Below are positions 6,511 through 11,341 of a stretch of DNA of 11,341 nucleotides, piece after piece; positions within the stretch are counted from its first letter, which is position 1; every line of letters starts with the position of its first letter. Under the pieces are notes generated by a model. The model saw only the letters and a program-made list of their open reading frames with translations, did not search any database and had not been told where the DNA came from. Source of the DNA: Deltaproteobacteria bacterium (GTDB taxonomy: Bacteria; Desulfobacterota; Dissulfuribacteria; Dissulfuribacterales; UBA3076); NCBI GenBank assembly GCA_021159445.1, contig JAGGRV010000308.1, positions 1 through 11,341 of the forward strand, given 5' to 3'. A program made the translations under genes and the position numbers.

Positions 6511-7146
6511 GTGGATGTAATTTGTACTGGCTGTAGCAAGCGCTACAAAATAGCTGAAGAAAAGTTGCCCTCAGATGGCGTAGCGTATTTTACATGTCCA
6601 AAATGTAAAGAACAAATAAAAATCGAAGTCCCTTCCAAGAAAATTTTGCTGTCTACAGGTGAAAAGACAGTCGCTACTGATTTGCAAGGCTTTGAACCTT
6701 TTGAGCCGGACACTAAGACAGCACTTGTCTATTGTCCTGAGTCCCAGGCAAGGGAACTGTTGCAGAAAGAACTGATCGGCTTGGGGTATGAGGTGAGGTT
6801 GATTAATCAACAGGATGATATCAGGTCCAGGTTTAGATATCACATATATGATCTTATTCTTTTATACCAAAATGGGCCTGAGGCAAAGGACGATCTCACA
6901 AATATACAGGAATATATAAGCTCTCTTCTTATGGACATGCGTAGAAAGATCTTTGTGGTTTATGTTCATCCGAGAGGAAATCGCCTTGACTCCATGCAGG
7001 CCTTTTCAATTGGATCAGATTTAACAATAGGTCTTTCTGAAATAGGAAATCTTTCCAAAATTCTTCCCTCGGCTTTTGAGGCCAAAGAAATTGCTTACAA
7101 GGTCTTTTTTGAATGCAAGGCCAAGGTGGAAGAGGAAGCACTTTAG
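6511..7146 (+). CDS. Zinc-ribbon protein with receiver-like C-terminal domain
   Basis: The 211-residue protein opens with an MJ0042-type zinc ribbon: C5-x2-C8 and C29-x2-C32 around RYKIAEEKLP, the usual wording of that family. A linker (about 40-68) leads to an alpha/beta domain of about 140 residues that starts like a response-regulator receiver (TALVYCPESQARELLQKELI, then YEVRLI and YDLILLYQN). The phospho-acceptor Asp expected at the end of the third strand is not at its normal place, so it looks like a pseudo-receiver. GTG at 6511 is chosen because AGGAGA (6498-6503) lies 7 nt upstream and the ribbon begins at once. TTG at 6490, overlapping the previous TGA, and ATG at 6463 are in-frame alternatives. 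It follows the second pilus ATPase by 17 nt and is probably co-transcribed. A role in pilus control is inferred from position only; the exact function is unknown. Confidence 0.8.
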   Translation: MDVICTGCSKRYKIAEEKLPSDGVAYFTCPKCKEQIKIEVPSKKILLSTGEKTVATDLQGFEPFEPDTKTALVYCPESQARELLQKELIGLGYEVRLINQQDDIRSRFRYHIYDLILLYQNGPEAKDDLTNIQEYISSLLMDMRRKIFVVYVHPRGNRLDSMQAFSIGSDLTIGLSEIGNLSKILPSAFEAKEIAYKVFFECKAKVEEEAL

Positions 7147-7232
7147 GCACTTGAAATACCTGCTCTTGAATTTGTGGCTTCTTAGGTTAAACTAATTGGC
7201 ATCCTTCATTTTGTAGTTTACACTTTTTCAAC

Positions 7233-7339
7233 ATAGACGGATGCCAGCCATTAGCTGTTAGCCGCTAGCTATTAGGTAAAATTTATAAAAACGGACTGTT
7301 AAGCTAAAACCTGATGGCTAATAGCTAATCGCACAAGTC
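7233..7339. repeat. Left arm of the long inverted repeat enclosing the SOD-like gene
   Basis: This 107-bp arm pairs with 8080-8190 in inverted orientation. The inner 51 bp (7289-7339) match the partner at 49 positions. The outer 48 bp match at 40, with a 4-nt length difference in the A/T-rich middle. The arm ends 17 bp before the ATG of the enclosed gene. Its outer part breaks into degenerate 7-mers (ATTAGCT, GTTAGCC, GCTAGCT, ATTAGGT; 7250-7277). It fills most of the 210-bp gap between the zinc-ribbon gene and the SOD-like gene; bases 7147-7232 show nothing else recognisable. Confidence 0.9.
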
Positions 7340-7356
7340 ATAAGAAAAGGTACATA

Positions 7357-8079
7357 ATGGACGAACATAACCTTGACCGTCGTAGCTTTTTGCGAGGATT
7401 AGCCGGCGCCGCTGTCATAGTAACCGGCCTTTCAGAGGCCGCAGCAGAAGAGCCGTCAGCGAGGATGGCAAAGGCTGGGCAAAAAACAGTTATTCCAGAT
7501 ATCCAGAAATATAGGGGTTTGATTGGAGCGCTTGAGGGGTTTTCTGCAACGATTATTAGGGAACATCTGGCCCTTCTTGAAAGATATCGCCATGAATTGT
7601 CCGAAGTGGAATCACAGAATCGGACAATTGATCTTGCTTTGGCCGATCCCCTTGCCAGCAGATGGCGCAACCATGTCCTGTCCTGGATCGAGCTGCACAA
7701 CTCAGTCAGACTTCATGAATTGTATTTTGACGCATTGACACCCAAGAGCGTCAAACCAGGCCAAAAGATCGGCAAGGCCCTGGAGGAATCATACGGTTCT
7801 TTTGATCAGTGGTGGGTAAAATTCAGGGCCACTGCTATGGCAGTGAGGGCTTGGGGCGTACTTGCGTGGGACAATCAATCAAGACGACTTGTAATTTTCG
7901 GTTTGGACAATGACTCAGAATGGTCCTTGGGTCTTGAACCCTTACTGGTTGTGGATATGGCTGAACATGCGTACGTACTGGATTTTATAGGGCAACCTTT
8001 GGCCTATCTGGATGCCTGGCTGGCAAGAGTTAATTGGGTGCTTGTGGATTCCAGGCTGGCCAGGGCCTCAGAAAAATAA
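7357..8079 (+). CDS. Tat-exported Fe/Mn superoxide dismutase-like protein
   Basis: Fe/Mn superoxide dismutases convert superoxide to oxygen and hydrogen peroxide. The 240-residue product begins with a twin-arginine signal (DRRSFLRG, R8-R9, then a short hydrophobic stretch AGAAVIVTGL and an Ala-rich cleavage region near 30), so it should be exported folded to the periplasm. The C-terminal half fits the family: WGVLAWD, the metal-ligand strand VVDMAEHAYVLDF (D200 and H204) and the closing VNW (225-227). Likely N-terminal ligands are H70 (IIREH) and H120 in HNSVRLHELYF. The N-terminal helical hairpin is divergent from classic enzymes, so activity is not certain. An AAAAGG at 7345-7350 precedes the ATG by 6 nt. 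The gene is alone between two long inverted repeats, the right one starting at the base after the TAA. Periplasmic SODs are known in sulfate-reducing bacteria. Confidence 0.85.
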   Translation: MDEHNLDRRSFLRGLAGAAVIVTGLSEAAAEEPSARMAKAGQKTVIPDIQKYRGLIGALEGFSATIIREHLALLERYRHELSEVESQNRTIDLALADPLASRWRNHVLSWIELHNSVRLHELYFDALTPKSVKPGQKIGKALEESYGSFDQWWVKFRATAMAVRAWGVLAWDNQSRRLVIFGLDNDSEWSLGLEPLLVVDMAEHAYVLDFIGQPLAYLDAWLARVNWVLVDSRLARASEK

Positions 8080-8190
8080 GACTTGTGCGATTAGCTATTA
8101 GCCGTTAGGTTTTAGCTTAACAGTCCGTTTCTATACAAAGTTTTTACCTAACAGCTGACAGCTAATGGCTAATGGCTGACAGCCGTCTAT
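8080..8190. repeat. Right arm of the long inverted repeat enclosing the SOD-like gene
   Basis: This 111-bp inverted partner of 7233-7339 begins at the first base after the SOD-like stop codon and ends about 41 bp before galU. Its outer half again parses into degenerate 7-mers (ACCTAAC, AGCTGAC, AGCTAAT, GGCTAAT, GGCTGAC; 8146-8180). Sod transcripts reading into it could fold its heptamers locally or pair the whole arm with the left arm in the leader. There is no U-tract typical of an intrinsic terminator. Bases 8191-8231 beyond it carry the galU ribosome site. Confidence 0.9.
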
Positions 8191-8231
8191 ATGGAAATCT
8201 ATATCACATTGAATACCTCTGGAGAATAATA

Positions 8232-9107
8232 ATGGATGTCAGAAAGGCCGTGGTCCCGGTGGCGGGCCTTGGAACAAGATTTTTGCCCGCCACAAAGGCA
8301 ATTCCCAAAGAAATGCTGACCGTAGTGGACCGGCCAACCATTCAGTATATTGTGGAAGAGATAGTTGCATCCGGCATAAAAGAGGTGGTTCTGGTAACTG
8401 CCTCCGGGAAATCAGCCATTGAAAACCATTTTGATTACTCCTTTGAACTTGAGACTTTTTTAGCCCAGAAGGGTAAGCTGGATCTTCTCAGGGAGGTTCG
8501 TCACATATCCGATCTTATCGAGATAGTTTCAGTCCGTCAGAAAGAGCCTCTGGGCCTTGGACACGCTGTAAAGGTCACAGAACCGGTAATCTGTAATGAG
8601 CCATTTGTAGTCGTGCTCGGCGACGACATGGTAGATGCAACGGTTCCATGTGTTTTCCAAATGCTAAAGGTATTTGAAGAATTCCAGGAATCCGTTGTCG
8701 CCGTACAAAAGGTCCCTTTGGAGGAAGCTCACAGATATGGGATCATAGAGGGTGAAGAAGTGGCAGAAGGAGTTTACAAGGTACACAGACTTATTGAAAA
8801 GCCTGCGCCTGGTACTTCCAAATCCAATCTTGCCATAATCGGCCGGTATGTATTAAGGCCTGAGATATATGGTTGCCTTCACAGGACTCTTCCAGGGGTG
8901 GGCGGTGAAATCCAGCTAACAGACGCCCTGGACTGTCTCCGAAAAGAACAGGGACTCTATGCTTATGAGTTCAAGGGCAGTAGATATGACGCCGGAGACA
9001 AAATGGGATATCTTCAGGCTACTGTGAATTATGCCCTTGCACATCCGGATCTTGGTGGAAAATTTAAGGAGTACCTGAAGAAACTGGTCGCTGATCTGGA
9101 TGATTGA
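8232..9107 (+). CDS. galU: UTP-glucose-1-phosphate uridylyltransferase
   Basis: GalU makes UDP-glucose from UTP and glucose-1-phosphate in the cytoplasm, feeding lipopolysaccharide, exopolysaccharide and trehalose synthesis. The 291-residue protein has the nucleotide-binding loop GLGTRFLPATKAIPKEML (12-29), PLGLGHAV (107-113 region), the metal-site LGDDM (129-133), the EIQLTDAL block (226-233) and GSRYDAGDKMGYLQA (249-263), all diagnostic of bacterial GalU. The ATG at 8232 is chosen because GGAG (8221-8224) lies 7 nt upstream and the family N-terminus MDVRKAVVPVAG follows; an in-frame ATG at 8172 would place 20 unrelated residues inside the repeat arm. It overlaps priA by 8 nt and the two are probably co-transcribed. 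Its promoter must lie in or beyond the repeat arm. Confidence 0.96.
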   Translation: MDVRKAVVPVAGLGTRFLPATKAIPKEMLTVVDRPTIQYIVEEIVASGIKEVVLVTASGKSAIENHFDYSFELETFLAQKGKLDLLREVRHISDLIEIVSVRQKEPLGLGHAVKVTEPVICNEPFVVVLGDDMVDATVPCVFQMLKVFEEFQESVVAVQKVPLEEAHRYGIIEGEEVAEGVYKVHRLIEKPAPGTSKSNLAIIGRYVLRPEIYGCLHRTLPGVGGEIQLTDALDCLRKEQGLYAYEFKGSRYDAGDKMGYLQATVNYALAHPDLGGKFKEYLKKLVADLDD

Positions 9108-11262
9108 GGAATGTTCTTCTCAGGCGAGGGACGAAATACCTGTTGAGCTTAATTCCCCCGGCTGCAATCAACTGTTAGATGTTGTAGTACCCCTGCCCAT
9201 ATACACGGCCCTTACCTACATCTTGTCAGGACATACTTTTTCTCCCGCTAAAGGTTCCAGGGTCTTAGTTCCTGTAGGTCGCAGGAACATGGTCGGGGTG
9301 GCATGGGGGATCCCTGCAAAAAAGCCACCCTCTGTGAATTTAAAAAAGGTCAAAAGGATACTTGACCAAGGATCTCTCTTACCTGAATCCCTTATCAGTT
9401 TTCTTGAATGGATCTCATTATATTATTTTTATCCCATAGGACAGGTAATAGCAGAGGCCTTGCCACCGGGGCTTTTATCCGCCCGGAATCGACGCATATC
9501 CCAAATCAGTAACGGTTTGCCAAAAAGCAGGGACTGCCAGCCGGAATTTCTGCCCTGGTCAACCGAGGTTCCATTGCAGCTCACCGAAGAGCAGAAAATA
9601 GTATTTAATACCATTTGTGATGCCCTTGCTACCAGGTCCTATCATCCCATACTTGTGCATGGAGTGACCGGCAGCGGAAAGACAGAGGTCTATCTTCGGG
9701 CCGCCAAAGAGTGTGTCAGACAAGGCCGTAGCGTGTTGGTGCTGGTGCCTGAGATTGCCATGACCACCCAGGCCGTGGGTTGGTTTGTTTCCAGGTTCGG
9801 TGAGGAGGTGACAGTGCTTCACAGCGGCCTGACAGAGGCCCAGAGACGTAATCAGTGGTTCAGGATAAAAGAGGGAAAAAGCAGAATAGTTATTGGGACC
9901 CGATCCGCCATTTTTGCCCCCTTATCTGATATTGGTCTTATTATAGTGGACGAGGAGCACGATCCCTCGTACAAGCAGTCTGAAAAATTTCGGTACCAGG
10001 CAAGGGATATGGCCCTGTTACGTGGCCGGATGTCAGAGGCAACAGTGATTCTGGGATCTGCCACTCCGTCCGTATCAAGTTTTAAGAACTCCCTCTCGGG
10101 CAAATATCAGTTGGTTACTATGGAAAAACGAGTGGCCGAACGGTCTCTTCCCGAGGTAATAGTCATAGATCGCAGAAAAAAAAAGGAAAAGGATCAATAT
10201 CATAAATTAGAATCAGCAAGACCTGAATGGCTCTCCAAAGAACTTGAAAAGGCGACAAGGGATACATTAGCAAGAGGAGAGCAGGTCCTGCTGTTTCTTA
10301 ACCGGCGGGGTTTTGCAACCTATGTTTTTTGTCCTGATTGCGGGCATGTGTTCAGGTGCCCCCACTGTGAGGTCACGCTTACGTGGCATCGTGGAGACAA
10401 AAGGACAAATAGCGAAAAAGACGGGGTGCTTCGCTGCCACTACTGCGGGATGGAATCGCCTGCCCTGCCTGCCTGCCCGCAATGCATGGGGCAGGCGGTC
10501 AAAACCTTTGGTTATGGCACTGAAAGAATTGCAGCCGACCTTGAGGAGATTTTCCCCGGTGCCAGGATCGCACGTCTGGACCGGGATACCGTACGAACCC
10601 GAAGGCATATGGAGGAGGTCATCCTTGATTTCCGGAAAGGGCGTCTTGATATACTTGTGGGTACCCAGATGATCACCAAAGGTCATGACTTTCCCGGCCT
10701 TACCCTCGTAGGCATATTGTGCGCGGATTTATCCCTGAATTTTCCCGAATATCATGCAACCGAAAGGACTTTCCAGCTCCTTGCCCAGGTGGCAGGCAGG
10801 GCAGGACGCGGGGAACGGCCCGGCCGTGTTATAATTCAGACGTGGTTGCCCGATCACTATGTTCTGGATTGCGCAACTACCCATGATTTTAAGGCCTTTT
10901 ATGAAAAGGAATCGAAGTTTAGAAAGGCCTTGGGATATCCGCCTTTCGGACGATTGATTAATCTTCGCTTCTCAGGCCGGAAAAAGGCCCAAGTCTGCGA
11001 TACTACGGGTAATGTGGCAAGATTGGCAAAAAAATTAGCAAAAGGTATTAAGAGTACCGGTGGATCTCAAATTGAGATCCTGGGGCCCGCTCCAGCACCC
11101 AGAGCAAAAATCAAAGACCGTTATCGATGGCAGATACTCTTAAAGTCCTCATCGCTTTCGAATCTAAGGGCACTGTGCTCTGGTCTGCTATCAAGGAAAG
11201 CAGACATGGTACCATCCAGTGTAAGAATGGAAGTGGATGTGGATCCATACAGTCTGCTTTGA
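9100..11262 (+). CDS. priA: Primosomal replication restart helicase PriA
   Basis: PriA recognises stalled or repaired replication forks and reloads the replicative helicase. The 720-residue protein is full length. It has an N-terminal DNA-binding region (VVVPLPIYTALTY, 28-40), Walker A GVTGSGKT (188-195), DEEH box (284-287), GSATPS (319-324), eight zinc-binding cysteines (C411, C414, C420, C423, C446, C449, C459, C462), GTQMITKGHDFPG (521-533) and motif VI QVAGRAGRG (563-571). The usual C-terminal domain contains YPPFGRL (613-619) and ends VDVDPYSLL. The ATG at 9100 overlaps the galU stop by 8 nt. It adds about 26 residues before the conserved start, has only a weak ribosome site, and probably relies on reinitiation from galU. 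The Tyr/Pro-rich C-terminal ending and the intact zinc cluster make the assignment secure. Confidence 0.97.
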   Translation: MIEECSSQARDEIPVELNSPGCNQLLDVVVPLPIYTALTYILSGHTFSPAKGSRVLVPVGRRNMVGVAWGIPAKKPPSVNLKKVKRILDQGSLLPESLISFLEWISLYYFYPIGQVIAEALPPGLLSARNRRISQISNGLPKSRDCQPEFLPWSTEVPLQLTEEQKIVFNTICDALATRSYHPILVHGVTGSGKTEVYLRAAKECVRQGRSVLVLVPEIAMTTQAVGWFVSRFGEEVTVLHSGLTEAQRRNQWFRIKEGKSRIVIGTRSAIFAPLSDIGLIIVDEEHDPSYKQSEKFRYQARDMALLRGRMSEATVILGSATPSVSSFKNSLSGKYQLVTMEKRVAERSLPEVIVIDRRKKKEKDQYHKLESARPEWLSKELEKATRDTLARGEQVLLFLNRRGFATYVFCPDCGHVFRCPHCEVTLTWHRGDKRTNSEKDGVLRCHYCGMESPALPACPQCMGQAVKTFGYGTERIAADLEEIFPGARIARLDRDTVRTRRHMEEVILDFRKGRLDILVGTQMITKGHDFPGLTLVGILCADLSLNFPEYHATERTFQLLAQVAGRAGRGERPGRVIIQTWLPDHYVLDCATTHDFKAFYEKESKFRKALGYPPFGRLINLRFSGRKKAQVCDTTGNVARLAKKLAKGIKSTGGSQIEILGPAPAPRAKIKDRYRWQILLKSSSLSNLRALCSGLLSRKADMVPSSVRMEVDVDPYSLL

Positions 11263-11341
11263 TTATCAGTATCATACTTGAACTAAGGAACGTACAATAA
11301 ATAACTTGAACAAATTAATGTCTTTTTTGCCGTCTTCTTCG
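11263..11341. other. Short non-coding end after priA
   Basis: The 79 bases after the priA stop show no hairpin or terminator. A plus-strand frame beginning TTG (11306) or ATG (11318) is open to the window edge (MSFLPSSS) but lacks a well-placed ribosome site; too little is present to call a gene. Confidence 0.4.

Noticed and set aside
7233..8190. Insertion sequence or classical composite transposon
   Set aside because: No transposase or recombinase is encoded between the arms and no target duplication is visible, so only an inverted-repeat cassette is claimed.
8172..8231. A longer GalU starting at ATG 8172
   Set aside because: The extra 20 residues are encoded partly by the repeat arm, have no family similarity, and ignore the well-placed GGAG before 8232.
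10267..10686. 139-codon antisense frame and 119-codon sense-strand frame within priA
   Set aside because: Both cover the PriA zinc-binding and helicase region, which is fully conserved in its own frame; neither shows protein-family features.
11306..11341. Start of a further plus-strand gene (TTG 11306 or ATG 11318)
   Set aside because: Only 8-12 codons are visible and the nearest AGGA-like site is 16 nt or more away; it cannot be supported from this window.

Overview
The window looks like chromosomal DNA of a Gram-negative bacterium. It carries ftsE-ftsX-envC (cell-division murein hydrolase control, which needs a periplasm), two adjacent type IV pilus retraction-type ATPases, an exported Fe/Mn superoxide dismutase-like protein, galU and priA. 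The style of the proteins, the gene neighbours and the scattered palindromic and 7-bp repeats suggest an anaerobe of the former Deltaproteobacteria (Desulfobacterota). That placement is inference; there is no rRNA or other marker to prove it.

Layout. Bases 1-74 hold the possible 3' end of a plus-strand gene. Bases 61-633 (minus) hold a very AT-rich class I methyltransferase reading frame broken by one in-frame TAA. Bases 634-926 are non-coding and contain a REP-like palindrome just beyond envC. Bases 927-3899 (minus) are envC, ftsX and ftsE, transcribed ftsE to ftsX to envC. The usually tight ftsE-ftsX junction is opened to 220 bp and filled with an inverted pair of 7-bp repeat arrays. Bases 3900-4227 are a divergent control region with several small palindromes and an exact copy of the sigma-28 (FliA) -10 octamer facing the pilus genes. 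Bases 4228-7146 (plus) are a compact operon: pilT, a second PilT/PilU-like ATPase, and a small zinc-ribbon protein with a receiver-like second half. Bases 7233-8190 are one Tat-signal superoxide dismutase-like gene enclosed by 107/111-bp inverted repeats. Bases 8232-11262 (plus) are galU and priA, overlapping by 8 nt.

How the genes work together. FtsE (ATPase) and FtsX (membrane protein) form a transmembrane complex that switches EnvC, which in turn activates amidases at the division septum. The two pilus ATPases would power pilus retraction and twitching; the zinc-ribbon protein translated with them is a candidate accessory or regulatory factor. GalU supplies UDP-glucose for surface polysaccharides, and PriA restarts collapsed replication forks.

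The observations most worth following are the superoxide dismutase cassette bounded by long inverted repeats, the recurrence of 7-bp arrays in inverted pairs at two loci, the zinc-ribbon/pseudo-receiver protein tied to the pilT pair, and the single-nonsense methyltransferase. Nothing seen proves a new defence or mobile system.
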